Assembly: GCF_025244725.1 (NCBI RefSeq)
Contig: NZ_CP104203.1
Coordinates: 1,550,001 to 1,614,000, forward strand
Length of the DNA stretch: 64,000 nucleotides
Source: Chryseobacterium oranimense
Lineage (GTDB): Bacteria > Bacteroidota > Bacteroidia > Flavobacteriales > Weeksellaceae
Direction: 5' to 3'
The notes under the pieces were generated by a model that saw only the letters and a list, made by a program, of their open reading frames with translations, was not told the origin of the DNA and ran no database searches. Shown in pieces: positions 42,989 to 51,796 of this stretch (position 1 is its first letter; each line of letters begins with the position of its first letter). The translations under genes and the position numbers were made by a program.

Positions 42989-44245
42989 TTATTTTTTTGC
43001 AATATGCAATTTTTTATTTATATCATCAAAAACATTAAGTGTTTTATCAAGATGTTCTTTCTCGTGTCGGGCTGTTACTGTCATTCTTATACGCGCATCT
43101 TTTCTGGCTACGGCAGGGTACATAATAGGATTTGTGTAGACTCCCGCTTCAAGCAATATTCTGCCAATATCCCACATCTTATTCTGATCTCCTATTTTTA
43201 CCGGAATGATGGCTGAGCAGGTGATTCCTGTATCCAGACCTAAATCATTAAGACCTTTTTTGAAATAATTGATATTATCCCATAGCTTATCTTTCCAGAA
43301 TGGTTCTTCATCAATAAGATCAATGGCTTTTAAGATTCCGAAGGAAGAAGGTGGTGGTGTTACTGAGAAAATATGCTGCCTGGACTGGAACTTAAGGAAT
43401 GATGCTATTTTTTTGTTAGCAATGGTGTATCCTCCCAGGTTGCCAAAAGTCTTGCTGGATGTTCCTGTTATAAAATCTACCTTATCCAGTAAACCGTCGT
43501 CCTCAAGGGCTCCTCTTCCGGTTTCTCCCATAACTCCAACGCCGTGGGCATCATCTACCATGAGATAGGCATTATATTTTTTCACAAGAGCATATATTTC
43601 TTTAGCACGTGAAGTATCCCCTTCCTGAGAGTATACTCCATCTACAATAACAAGCTTTGTACGGTACGTATCTTCACATACTTTCAAAATGTGTTCCAAA
43701 GCTTCCAAATTATTGTGCGGAAATGTTTTTTTATTTGTAAAAGCACATCCTTCGTGCACGCTGGCATGCACTCCCATGTCCAGAATGGCAATATCTTCTT
43801 TCTGCATTAAAATCTGTAAAGTAGCACTGTTAGCTGCATAGCCGGTAGTAAACAATACAACTTCATCTTCATTTCTTCCAAAAAAATCAGCAATCTTTTT
43901 TTCTATGGCACTATGGTAATCAAAATATCCGCCGATCAGGGGTGATGCTCCTGTACCTGTTCCGTATTTCTCGATTCCTTCAATAGCTGCCTGTTTTACT
44001 TTAGGGTGCTGGGTAAATCCTAAATAATCGCTGGAAACAAAGCTTATATACTCGTTGTTTTGATTTGCTATATCTATATTGAGTGTTGCGTTGCTTCCTG
44101 AAGTATTTTTCAGTCTGTAATTCATATGTCCTCTGGACTTCATATGATTCAGAAATTCGTAAAAGTAATCTGCTCTCTGAGCAATATCATAATCAGGGAT
44201 ATTCTCAAAATCTTTAAATGTTGCTGTTGTAAAATCAATGGTCAT
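42989..44245 (-). CDS. Alpha-oxoamine synthase, serine palmitoyltransferase-like
   Basis: 418 residues. PLP Lys265 in GTSSKTFGNLGGY; ring Asp in VDDAHGVGVMG (231-239); SSDYLGFTQHPKV, GTGTGASPLIGGY and HASVHEGC are family motifs. The family condenses an amino acid with acyl-CoA or acyl-ACP. In Flavobacteriia the candidates are serine palmitoyltransferase (sphingolipids) and cysteate fatty-acyltransferase (capnine-type sulfonolipids); 2-amino-3-ketobutyrate ligase is shorter. The substrate cannot be settled from sequence. It forms an operon with the TetR-type gene. Confidence 0.85.
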   Translation of the reverse strand: MTIDFTTATFKDFENIPDYDIAQRADYFYEFLNHMKSRGHMNYRLKNTSGSNATLNIDIANQNNEYISFVSSDYLGFTQHPKVKQAAIEGIEKYGTGTGASPLIGGYFDYHSAIEKKIADFFGRNEDEVVLFTTGYAANSATLQILMQKEDIAILDMGVHASVHEGCAFTNKKTFPHNNLEALEHILKVCEDTYRTKLVIVDGVYSQEGDTSRAKEIYALVKKYNAYLMVDDAHGVGVMGETGRGALEDDGLLDKVDFITGTSSKTFGNLGGYTIANKKIASFLKFQSRQHIFSVTPPPSSFGILKAIDLIDEEPFWKDKLWDNINYFKKGLNDLGLDTGITCSAIIPVKIGDQNKMWDIGRILLEAGVYTNPIMYPAVARKDARIRMTVTARHEKEHLDKTLNVFDDINKKLHIAKK

Positions 44246-44624
44246 CCTTAAAGTTGTTAGTTGTTAAATGTTAGTTGTTTGAGTAACAAATATAAGATTA
44301 TTAGAGTCCGTAAACCTACCTGCCATATTAAAATATCATACTATAGTCTTATATGGATACCACTTATGATGTGACAATCAAATAGCTTAGCTGATCCTAA
44401 TATCTGTTATATTTTTTTCTATTTATCAGTTATTTATCTGAACCTAAATTTAACAAAAAAGCAATAACAATAAACCACTATTAGTAAATAAATCACAAAA
44501 AAAAGACAAATGTTCCACAATTGCCTCATTTCTAAAATATTATTCCCAATTACTGTATCAGAATATAAAAATATCCGAAAGAATTGATACGTAGAAGGTT
44601 ATTCTGTAATTGTTTTTTTAATGG
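44246..44624. other. AT-rich intergenic region
   Basis: No gene seen. The left part holds the promoter and a leader with repeated TTAACAACTAAC-type words for the alpha-oxoamine synthase gene; the right part is the 3' flank of the AraC gene. Confidence 0.5.
44287..44294 (-). promoter_or_regulatory. -7 box of the alpha-oxoamine synthase operon
   Basis: On the minus strand TATATTTG matches TAnnTTTG, about 41 bases before the start codon. The -33 element is not clear. Confidence 0.5.
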
Positions 44625-44996
44625 TCAGAAAGATTCTTTATGGGCATGCCTGCTGTTTTTTCTAAATTGTCCAGGCGTAATTCCTGTCATTTTTTTAAAG
44701 AATTTTGAAAAGTTGGAGGGGTCGTAGGTAAACATTCTTGCAATTTCCGCAATGGAAGTTTCTGAATCTGCGATCACCTCTTTAGCTTTATCGATAATTT
44801 TTCCGTCATAAAAATAGCACGGGTGCTGCCCTGTCTCTTTTTTCACAGTATCCGTAAGGTGTTTATGGGAAACGGCAAGCTGCCCTGCAATTTCATTCAG
44901 CTCCATAAATTCCGGAACAGCTCCGGTTATTACATCATGAATATGTTTTTCAAGAAAATTAAAATACTGCCCGGTGATTTCTTCACTTCTTTTCAT
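44625..44996 (-). CDS. Short AraC-type DNA-binding protein
   Basis: 123 residues from the ATG at 44996. It is only the two helix-turn-helix AraC/XylS domain: LAVSHKHLTDTVKKETGQHP (first helix-turn-helix) and SIAEIARMFTYDPSNFSKFFKKMTGITPGQFRK (second, with the family signature). There is no N-terminal ligand domain, so it is either a stand-alone DNA binder or a fragment of a longer regulator; the first ~30 residues align as the natural start of the C-terminal half of such proteins. Confidence 0.8.
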   Translation of the reverse strand: MKRSEEITGQYFNFLEKHIHDVITGAVPEFMELNEIAGQLAVSHKHLTDTVKKETGQHPCYFYDGKIIDKAKEVIADSETSIAEIARMFTYDPSNFSKFFKKMTGITPGQFRKNSRHAHKESF

Positions 44997-45090
44997 TTTA
45001 ATCAAGATTTATAGAAAGATTTCAATCTATAAAATTAAAGATAAGAATAAAAAAAACATGGTGAACTTTTCGGCATATGGGAAGAGAGAG

Positions 45091-45834
45091 CTAATAAAAA
45101 CTATCTTTAAACGCCTGAACAGAATTTTTAACTTTCAGTTTTTCAAGAATATTCTGACGATGCCTGCTTACCGTATTGATGCTTATTGATAAAAATCCTG
45201 CTATTTCCTTACTGGCATATCCTTCGCCTACATATTTCAAAATTTCCAGTTCTCTTTTTGAAAGGATATTCTGGTAATCCAGCTTATCTTTTACCATAAT
45301 TTCCCCTTTAACCATATTGATAATCATAAAACGCGAATCCGGAGATAATGCCCCATCCAAGGCGATCTGATAAAGACACAATGCAAATCTCAGCTTTCCG
45401 TTATCAGGTGAATAAATGTAGAACATACGGTGCTTTACAAGCCTATATTCATCATTTTCATCTTTCATCCTTATTGTTGAAAGAACAGAGTAATCCGCCC
45501 TTAGCTCCGGATCCATAGCGTCCATTAATTCATAAAACCTCAGTTCATGGATGTATTTTTTGACTCTGTCGTCCGGATGGATCTTTTTAATAATCTCCTC
45601 TTCCCATATGGAATGGATCTCTGAGGGATTTTCTGTCATACTCAAACCCAATGTAATGGCTGCTTTAGATTTATATACATAACTTTTATCGGTCTGCATA
45701 TCGCTTAAAACAGAGATTGCGCCTTCCATCTGTGCATACACCAATGCCCTCTGCCTGTACACTTCAGTATCAAGCTTACATTTTCGGGATGATTTATCTA
45801 AAAGTCTGCTGTTCAGTTTTTCTATGATCTCCAT
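45091..45834 (-). CDS. LuxR-type helix-turn-helix regulator with sensory N-terminal domain
   Basis: 247 residues. The C-terminal GerE/LuxR helix-turn-helix (about 182-240) reads LSKRELEILKYVGEGYASKEIAGFLSISINTVSRHRQNI. The N-terminal ~170 residues contain a PAS-like mixed fold (HELRFYELMDAMDPELRADYSVLSTIRM, YRLVKHRMFYIYSPDNGKLRFALCLYQI) but no receiver Asp. This layout is common among Chryseobacterium regulators of unknown signal. It is divergent from the DUF1349 gene. Confidence 0.82.
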   Translation of the reverse strand: MEIIEKLNSRLLDKSSRKCKLDTEVYRQRALVYAQMEGAISVLSDMQTDKSYVYKSKAAITLGLSMTENPSEIHSIWEEEIIKKIHPDDRVKKYIHELRFYELMDAMDPELRADYSVLSTIRMKDENDEYRLVKHRMFYIYSPDNGKLRFALCLYQIALDGALSPDSRFMIINMVKGEIMVKDKLDYQNILSKRELEILKYVGEGYASKEIAGFLSISINTVSRHRQNILEKLKVKNSVQAFKDSFY

Positions 45835-45853
45835 AAATGGTTATTTATCAGTA

Positions 45854-45884
45854 TTGATGCAGTATGGGTTTAATTATACTTTTG
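45854..45884 (+). promoter_or_regulatory. Bacteroidota promoter of the DUF1349 gene
   Basis: TTG at 45854-45856, 20-base spacer, TACTTTTG at 45877-45884: an exact match to TTG-N20-TAnnTTTG, 31 bases before the ATG. Confidence 0.7.
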
Positions 45885-45915
45885 CTAAAATAATAATTTA
45901 CCACCATTAAAGAGG

Positions 45916-46563
45916 ATGAAGAGACTGATTTTAAGCTTATGTGCAGTTTTTATGGTTCAGAAAACCTTTGCACAGACTTTGGAAAAAATGAGCTGGTTTA
46001 ATGAACCGGAGCAATGGGAAATCAAAAACAACAGACTGTCCATGACCGTCACTCCCCAAAGTGATTACTGGAGAATTTCCCACTATGGATTTACGGTAGA
46101 TGATGCTCCTTTTTATTATACAACCTATGGCGGGGAATTTGAGGCAAAGGTGAAGATCAGCGGGAATTACAAAGCCAGATTTGACCAGATGGGACTTATG
46201 CTGAGAACAGATAAAGAGAATTACATCAAGGCAGGTATAGAATTCGTAGATGGAAAGTATAATCTGAGCACTGTAGTTACTCATGGAACAAGTGACTGGA
46301 GCGTCATTACACTGGACAAAACCCCTCCCGCAGTATGGATTAAAGCAGTGAGAAGACTTGATGCCGTGGAAATATTTTATTCTTTTGATGATCAGAATTA
46401 TATCATGATGCGTAATGCTTATCTGCAGGATAATACTCCTGTAATGGTAGGCCTAATGGCTGCCTGTCCGGACGGGAACGGCTTTACAGCGGTTTTTGAT
46501 GGCTTCAGGGTAAAACATCTCCCCGACCAGCGCAGGTTAAAATGGCTTGAAAACAATAAATAG
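45916..46563 (+). CDS. Secreted DUF1349 (LamG-like) protein
   Basis: 215 residues with signal peptide (to FAQ, about residue 19). The jelly-roll pattern of DUF1349 is seen in FDQMGLMLRTDKENYIKAGIEFVDGKYNLSTVVTHG and YSFDDQNYIMMRNAYL...VMVGLMAACPDG, as in the regulation-of-enolase-1 family of concanavalin-like proteins. Probably binds carbohydrate outside the inner membrane. It has its own promoter and terminator and is divergent from the LuxR-type gene. Confidence 0.82.
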   Translation: MKRLILSLCAVFMVQKTFAQTLEKMSWFNEPEQWEIKNNRLSMTVTPQSDYWRISHYGFTVDDAPFYYTTYGGEFEAKVKISGNYKARFDQMGLMLRTDKENYIKAGIEFVDGKYNLSTVVTHGTSDWSVITLDKTPPAVWIKAVRRLDAVEIFYSFDDQNYIMMRNAYLQDNTPVMVGLMAACPDGNGFTAVFDGFRVKHLPDQRRLKWLENNK

Positions 46564-46603
46564 CGATTGAATTTACATTCAATATACAGTCAATTTTTAT
46601 TCA

Positions 46604-46622
46604 CCTCCCTTTTCCGGGAGGT
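46604..46622 (+). terminator. Terminator of the DUF1349 gene
   Basis: ACCTCCC pairs with GGGAGGT around a 5-base loop, followed by seven T. Confidence 0.8.
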
Positions 46623-47402
46623 TTTTTTATGAGAAATTCCTTACGATATTGAAAATTAGCTTAGCCAGTATTCTAAGGTGATGGAATGATGAGAAAGCAG
46701 AATATTTCCATTTTATTGAGGATAAAATTCATAATTCCTGATACGGCTTCTGTTTTTACAGAATAAATTTCATATCATAAATATACCTTATTATAATGAT
46801 TAATGCGTACAAAATCACTAATTTTACAGCTTAAACCAAATTTGTTTAATTACAAAGACACAAACCACAAAAATGTTGAATGAAAATGTATTCAGTTATT
46901 CCCCACTTAAAAAACTTCGGCTTGTATAATGACTATTATTAATCATTTTCCGTACTAATCAAACGGAAAGCATAGATCATTGATGTATTTATGAAAGCCC
47001 GGACATTGTTTTTTGTAATATTGTTTTCGAACATTTACAAACAGCGTCATCTTTTTACGTTTTATATTATTAGCAGCGGACTTCTACGAATAAGGGCAAG
47101 AACCGTTGTTAAGGTATGCCGTGATCTTCTGCCAGGCTTTGCCGGAAATGAAGCATCTAATGGGTATATTCCATTTTATATTATTAAAAAAAAACTAACT
47201 ACAATAACCGCCGATACGGGAAAAGAAATACCTGTTGAAAAGATGAATGACCATATCAGCCTGTCTAACCATCCAAAGTTTGAAAATCCTGATTTTAAAA
47301 GGAAAAACCCTGGAGCCGGCTATCCATCGTTTCACATCAAATTCAGGCAAAACCGCCCCGAAAAAACTATCGCTGAAACAACTCTTATTAAAACCTATTT
47401 AT
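46623..47402. other. 780-base gap upstream of an orphan response regulator
   Basis: No supported gene. A 139-codon plus-strand frame (46991-47410) overlaps the regulator start, lacks a recognisable fold and uses codons unlike its neighbours, so it is not called. The gap may hold the promoter of the regulator; nothing close to consensus was found. Confidence 0.4.
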
Positions 47403-48014
47403 ATGAATGAAAGAATCTTAATTGCTGATGATCACTATGTAGTAAGAGCAGGTACTGCTTTAGTACTAGAGTCTGTTTATCCAAAACCCAATATAGATTT
47501 TGCAGAGAATTATGACCAGGTAAAGGAGCATATATCCAACCATGATTATGACCTTCTTCTTCTTGATATTGATATGCCCGGAACACAGTACAAAAAAATG
47601 GTCTCTGAGCTTAAAGGTATTCAGAAAAACCTGAAAATTCTTGTTTTTTCAGGACACGGCAAGGATGTAGCCATACAGTATATCCGGGAAGGCGCCGAGG
47701 GCTATCTTAATAAGCAGAGCAGCAAAGAAGAGATCAGGGAAGCAGTAAAATCTGTCATTCAGAAAGGATACTACTACCCCAGTGAGCTGATCGGGCTGAT
47801 CGTTCAGAATAAAAAAAGCAATCCTTCAGAAAAACTTTCTACCCGGGAATATGAAATTTTTCAACTGCTGGCCAAGGGATCGGGAAACCTGGAGATCAGC
47901 AATAAACTGGACATCCAGATGTCTACCGTAAGCACCTATAAAAAAAGGATCTTTAAAAAACTTAATGTTTCCAATATTGCGGAGCTGATCAAGGTGTATG
48001 AAACGATGCACTAG
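47403..48014 (+). CDS. NarL/LuxR-type response regulator, no adjacent kinase
   Basis: 203 residues from the ATG at 47403; the frame extends upstream, but the receiver begins with NERILIADDHYVV. Phospho-acceptor Asp55 (LLLLDIDMPG), acidic pair Asp9-Asp10, Lys in NKQSS. The C-terminal helix-turn-helix is LSTREYEIFQLLAKGSGNLEISNKLDIQMSTVSTYKKRI (about 144-182). It is very similar to the regulator at 61863 (same EYEIF..GNLEISNK, STYKKRI), so the two are paralogues. Its kinase is not in the window. Confidence 0.9.
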   Translation: MNERILIADDHYVVRAGTALVLESVYPKPNIDFAENYDQVKEHISNHDYDLLLLDIDMPGTQYKKMVSELKGIQKNLKILVFSGHGKDVAIQYIREGAEGYLNKQSSKEEIREAVKSVIQKGYYYPSELIGLIVQNKKSNPSEKLSTREYEIFQLLAKGSGNLEISNKLDIQMSTVSTYKKRIFKKLNVSNIAELIKVYETMH

Positions 48015-48144
48015 GAAAGACTATCAGATAAAATGGACGATAATAATCTGTTTAATAAGTAATTGATTAAGGTATTTCCACAATTAAAAAAATATAAGGT
48101 AATTTACCGGACTCAAATTTTTGATAAAAAGTACGGTATTGTAA

Positions 48145-49335
48145 ATGTATAGCATGGATTTAACTGAAAAAGCGGATAAAGGTAGCCGGCGTTTCCGGTA
48201 TATAAAGCTTTGTATTTTCTTTTCAGGGCTTTCTGTCTTTGCCCAGCTTTATCTTTTTCAGCCTATACTTCCCACTGTTTCTGAATATTTCAAAACAACT
48301 GCCGGCGACAGCTCTCTTCTGGTATCTTCTTCCACTATCGGAATGGCCATCGGACTGCTGTTTTTTGCTTTTAAGGCGGACAGTTATTCAAGGAAGGGGC
48401 TGATGACTTTTTCATTGGTATCTTCTGCAGTACTTACCATTATTTCAGCATGGATGCCGAGCCTCAGCCTGCTTATTGCAACTGGTATTTTAAAAGGCTT
48501 TGTCGTATCCGGCGTTTCTGCAATAGCCCTCGCCTACCTTACTGAAGAAGTGCATGCTTCTGTGGTGGGACTTGCGATCAGCATGTACCTTAGCGGCAAT
48601 ACTATCGGGGGAATGAGCGGAAGAATAATGGCTACCATCCTGGCGGGTGAACTGGGTTGGCGCAATGCTGTTCTTATTATAGGTATAGAAAGCCTGATAC
48701 TGGGTCTTATTTTCTGGAAACTGTTTCCGGAATCCAGATTTTTTAATCCTCAGCAAACGGATTATTCCCTGAAGGTAAAGCAGATGAAAAAATTCCTTAC
48801 GGATTCTTACATGCTTCGCTTGTATTTTATTGCTGCACTGCTGATGGGCTCATTCGTCAGTGTTTACAATTATTTATCTTTCAGGCTGGAAGCTGCACCG
48901 TTTTCTTTAAGCCACTTTGTCATTGCCTTTATATTTTTAATGTACATTTTCGGAGTGTTCGGGACTATGATCACGAGCAGGCTTTCCAAAAGATTCAGCA
49001 GCCGTCTTATATTGAAGGCTTCGGTTCTTTTTATGCTTGCGGGTACTGCCCTTTTGCTGTCGGGCAAAATTTATATTATTATTTTCGGGCTTGGATTGTT
49101 TACTCTTTCTTTTTTTGCGGCACATACTATGGCCAGCCAGATGGCTGCACTTCATGCCAGGCAGGGTAAGTCATCGGCAACCTCTATTTACTGGCTTTTT
49201 TATTATTTCGGGTCCAGTATTCTCGGAACCGGTACAGGGTACATTCTCCATGCAAGTTCATGGAATACTTTCATCTTTTTACTCCTTTTTTCTGTAGGAA
49301 TTTCTTTTTTACTCGCCACAAAGAACAAAAATTAG
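48145..49335 (+). CDS. MFS transporter
   Basis: 396 residues with about twelve membrane helices. The N-terminus has FSGLSVFAQLYLFQPILPTVSEYF, and the loop after helix 2 has FKADSYSRKGLM in the place of the MFS A-motif (GxxxDRxGRR). AraJ/YnfM-like drug or sugar efflux proteins have this form. Substrate unknown. The first Met is at MYSMDLTEK; a later start at the fourth codon is equally possible. Confidence 0.83.
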   Translation: MYSMDLTEKADKGSRRFRYIKLCIFFSGLSVFAQLYLFQPILPTVSEYFKTTAGDSSLLVSSSTIGMAIGLLFFAFKADSYSRKGLMTFSLVSSAVLTIISAWMPSLSLLIATGILKGFVVSGVSAIALAYLTEEVHASVVGLAISMYLSGNTIGGMSGRIMATILAGELGWRNAVLIIGIESLILGLIFWKLFPESRFFNPQQTDYSLKVKQMKKFLTDSYMLRLYFIAALLMGSFVSVYNYLSFRLEAAPFSLSHFVIAFIFLMYIFGVFGTMITSRLSKRFSSRLILKASVLFMLAGTALLLSGKIYIIIFGLGLFTLSFFAAHTMASQMAALHARQGKSSATSIYWLFYYFGSSILGTGTGYILHASSWNTFIFLLLFSVGISFLLATKNKN

Positions 49336-49562
49336 AATTGTTAAATTTCTTTAACAAAAAACAGATACCACATAGATACCACGCTACATTCCTTCATATT
49401 CATTAATTTAACAAAATAGATGGATAATTTTAACATAAAATTAATTATTGATACTAAAAATCAATAAAATACCCAAAACTTATAAATATTACCGGCATGC
49501 TGGGCATAGTATTTGCACTTAATTAAGAACTATCTATCACACCTTTCTAAACTCACAATATT

Positions 49563-49979
49563 ATGAATGCAGCAGATCTTAAAATCAAAAACTTAGTTGA
49601 ATACAAAAACCAAATTTACACCATCACTGAAATATTTCAGGGTACAAGTCAAGATTACTTTGTAAAAATAGAAAATGACATCCAAAGTATTTCAGTCCCG
49701 GCAGATTCTATCAAACCTATCCAGATAACGGAAGAATGGCTTGAAAAACTTGGCTTTTTACGGACATACAGTTCAGAACAAAGAATCCGGTATGAAAGAC
49801 CTGAAACATTTATCAAATACGATATTGACCTGAGTTCAAAAAAAATACTGGAAGGACTGAAAATATATGGCAATTCCATCAGATGTAAATATATTCATGA
49901 GTTTCAGAATATCTTTTCATGTCTTTTCGGAAAAGAGCCTTCAACATCTAATTTTGGACTATTGAAAACCGAGTCTTAG
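49563..49979 (+). CDS. Hypothetical small protein
   Basis: 138 residues without signal peptide. The N-terminal ~45 residues form a beta barrel-like stretch (LKIKNLVEYKNQIYTITEIFQGTSQDYFVKI), followed by ITEEWLEKLGF, a pattern I have seen in small flavobacterial hypothetical proteins often near mobile genes. The C-terminus (CKYIHEFQNIFSCLFGKEP) is of the same type. No function can be given. A terminator follows at 50009. Confidence 0.6.
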   Translation: MNAADLKIKNLVEYKNQIYTITEIFQGTSQDYFVKIENDIQSISVPADSIKPIQITEEWLEKLGFLRTYSSEQRIRYERPETFIKYDIDLSSKKILEGLKIYGNSIRCKYIHEFQNIFSCLFGKEPSTSNFGLLKTES

Positions 49980-50008
49980 TTATTATTTTTGTTTATTATT
50001 TATAAGAG

Positions 50009-50035
50009 GAAACCGCTGCAAAAAGCAGCGGTTTC
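50009..50035. terminator. Bidirectional terminator
   Basis: GAAACCGCTGC and GCAGCGGTTTC pair perfectly over 11 bp around AAAAA, between the convergent hypothetical gene and the thermonuclease gene. Confidence 0.85.
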
Positions 50036-50041
50036 GATTTT

Positions 50042-50584
50042 TTATATAGCCAGCGTTTTTTCCATATCCGTCTTCTGTAGCTGTTGCCCCGATTGTTTTT
50101 GAAGCCGTTTAATTTTGGCATTTTCACGCTGCTGCTTTCGGAAATCCCAGGGAGAAACTGCTTTTTTATCCTGCCAAAGGCCAAGTCCTTTAATTTTTGC
50201 TGCTTCCTGCATTTTTCCTAAGTCTGTATTTTTAGAATAAGAATAATACCACCATCCGTATCCGGCTTTTATAATCTCTGCTGAAAGATATTTTCCATTG
50301 TCATAGTATACTTTGGCTACCGAACGCCCGTAACGGTCCTTATCTGTTTCTGTAAATGTGATCTGCCTGGCGAAAACCTGATCGGATGTAAACTTTTTAG
50401 CATTTTTACCGAACGGTTGCCTGTTTTCGGGGCAATCTACTTCTGCCAGCCGGAGCTTTTTCTGTACATTTCCGTCCAATAAAACAGTAATGGTATCTCC
50501 GTCTGAAATTCCAACTACCTTAGCTGTTGTCTGTGAGAAAAATAAAACGGGAAAACATAATAATGCGGGAAGAAGTATTCTCAT
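50042..50584 (-). CDS. Secreted thermonuclease (SNase-like)
   Basis: 180 residues; signal peptide to about residue 20 (FFSQ). The SNase core shows VVGISDGDTITVLLDGN, KLRLAEVDCPENRQPFGKNA (Arg, Asp and Glu of the active site) and DRYGRSVAKVYYDNG (second Arg and substrate loop), then GYGWWYYSYSKN. It is a calcium-dependent extracellular or periplasmic nuclease in the family. The Lys/Gln-rich C-terminus is extra. First gene past the repeat array on this strand. Confidence 0.9.
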   Translation of the reverse strand: MRILLPALLCFPVLFFSQTTAKVVGISDGDTITVLLDGNVQKKLRLAEVDCPENRQPFGKNAKKFTSDQVFARQITFTETDKDRYGRSVAKVYYDNGKYLSAEIIKAGYGWWYYSYSKNTDLGKMQEAAKIKGLGLWQDKKAVSPWDFRKQQRENAKIKRLQKQSGQQLQKTDMEKTLAI

Positions 50585-50684
50585 GGTGCGAAATTATGTA
50601 TTTCTATTCGAAAAAGGGCAGCCAGACTGGATGTTTTATTAGGTTTCTCTCCAAAAAAACAAGGCCAGGATTTCTGAAATAAAA

Positions 50685-50911
50685 AAAGGAGGCTGCTGCC
50701 TCCTTCTTTCTGTATAAAATGATCCGCAAAGATCAGATTGACTTCTTTATATTAATTTGTGTTTTTATAATAATTTTTTTCCAAGAAGTTCTTTTAAGAT
50801 CATCTATACACTTATATTTATTTTCATCATTTGTGTTTTGTAAAATTCATCATTTGTAATAAATCTGGAAATATTTTCAATGAATACCCTTCTTTTATTT
50901 AATTAATTTCA
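50685..50911 (-). ncRNA. Candidate structured RNA, copy 1 of 3
   Basis: Minus-strand unit from a promoter box at 50918-50925 to the terminator hairpin GGAGGC-N4-GCCTCC (50688-50703) with T-run. A conserved stem (GATC/GATC, 50722-50735) precedes the terminator. Conserved words shared with the other copies are ATATTAATTTGTGTTTTT, AAGAAGTTCTTTTAAGATCAT and ACACTTATATTTAT (plus-strand reading). A 12-codon frame here is not conserved in copy 2, so coding is unlikely. Confidence 0.6.
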
Positions 50912-50917
50912 CTGAGA

Positions 50918-50973
50918 CAAAGTAACGACATATTATGATAAGTTTACTATAATCCGAATCGATATATATCGAT
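50918..50973 (-). promoter_or_regulatory. Promoter box and upstream palindrome, copy 1
   Basis: On the minus strand TTACTTTG (50918-50925) lies about 33 bases downstream of the 16-bp palindrome ATCGATATATATCGAT (50958-50973). The palindrome and the CTTATCATAATATGTCG spacer are kept in the other two copies, as expected for an operator and promoter. Confidence 0.6.
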
Positions 50974-51057
50974 AACAACTAAGATATTTATCACGGGAAA
51001 GCTTTAAAAAGAACAGCTGTTATTTCGGAACAGCCAGGTAAATTTTCACCTAATAAA

Positions 51058-51286
51058 AAAGGAGGCTAAAGCCTCCCTTTTTATTGTACAAATGATCTAC
51101 AAAGATCAAGTTAACTTCTCTATATTAATTTGTGTTTTTTTAATAATTTCCTTTCAAGAAGTTACTTTAAGATCATGCATACACTTATATTTATCTCATC
51201 ATCTTGTGTGTTATAAAATTCACCAACCGGAAATCAAAACCAAAAAATATTTCCATAGAATATATTCTTTCAGTTGGTTAATTTTA
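51058..51286 (-). ncRNA. Candidate structured RNA, copy 2 of 3
   Basis: Same plan as copies 1 and 3: promoter box at 51293-51300, terminator stem GGAGGC-TAAA-GCCTCC at 51061-51076 with T-run, and the stem GATCT/AGATC at 51094-51107. The short frame seen in copy 3 is cut by a stop after four codons here, arguing against a peptide. Confidence 0.6.
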
Positions 51287-51292
51287 TTAAAA

Positions 51293-51349
51293 CAAAGTAA
51301 CAACATTATATGATAAGGTTCCTCATAAATTGCATCGATATATATCGAC
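51293..51349 (-). promoter_or_regulatory. Promoter box and upstream palindrome, copy 2
   Basis: TTACTTTG on the minus strand at 51293-51300, with TCGATATATATCGA at 51335-51348 upstream of it. A second dyad, GTAGAT/ATCTAC, lies at about 51356-51371. Confidence 0.6.
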
Positions 51350-51461
51350 AAAGATGTAGATATTTATCTACTATCAGGAATAATTAAAGTCAGTTCATTT
51401 AATAAAATTCTATTTCAATCATCAAAACATGAACGGTTTTTAAATAGTATTTTAAAATAAA

Positions 51462-51672
51462 AAAGGAGGCTAAAGCCTCCCCTTTTTTCTGTATAAAAAT
51501 GATCTACAAAGACCAAGTTAACTTCTCTATATTAATTTGTGTTTTTTTAATAATTTGCTTTCAAGAAGTTCTTTTAAGATCATGTATACACTTATATTTA
51601 TCTCATCATTTTTGTGTGTTATAAAACTGATCAATTTAGCAGACCGGAGTCTTTTTCATTTGATTAATTTCA
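51462..51672 (-). ncRNA. Candidate structured RNA, copy 3 of 3
   Basis: Promoter box at 51679-51686, terminator stem GGAGGC-TAAA-GCCTCC at 51465-51480 with T-run. The internal stem (51502-51515) pairs GGTCT with AGATC, using a G-U wobble where copy 2 has A-U, so pairing is kept. It lies about 125 bases downstream of the response regulator gene on the same strand. Confidence 0.6.
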
Positions 51673-51678
51673 TTGAGA

Positions 51679-51735
51679 CAAAGTAACGACATATTATGAT
51701 AAGTTACCCAACAAATCACATCGATATATATCGAT
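51679..51735 (-). promoter_or_regulatory. Promoter box and upstream palindrome, copy 3
   Basis: TTACTTTG on the minus strand at 51679-51686 and ATCGATATATATCGAT at 51720-51735. Spacing between the two matches copies 1 and 2 within one or two bases. Confidence 0.6.
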
Positions 51736-51796
51736 AAAGCTGTAGATATTTATCGAAAAAACTTCGATTTAAAAAGAAAACAAGGATTATAAAACT

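Noticed and set aside
46991..47410. 139-codon plus-strand frame before the orphan response regulator
   Set aside because: No fold, atypical codons, and its end overlaps the start of a well-defined receiver domain.
49502..49516. Second sigma-54-like site upstream of the 49563 gene
   Set aside because: GGGCAT-N-TTTGC fits only loosely (first T and the C of the -24 element differ).
50685..51735. CRISPR array or insertion sequence as explanation of the triplicated region
   Set aside because: Units are ~400 bases with diverged bodies, not short repeats with spacers, and there are no terminal inverted repeats, target duplications or transposase.
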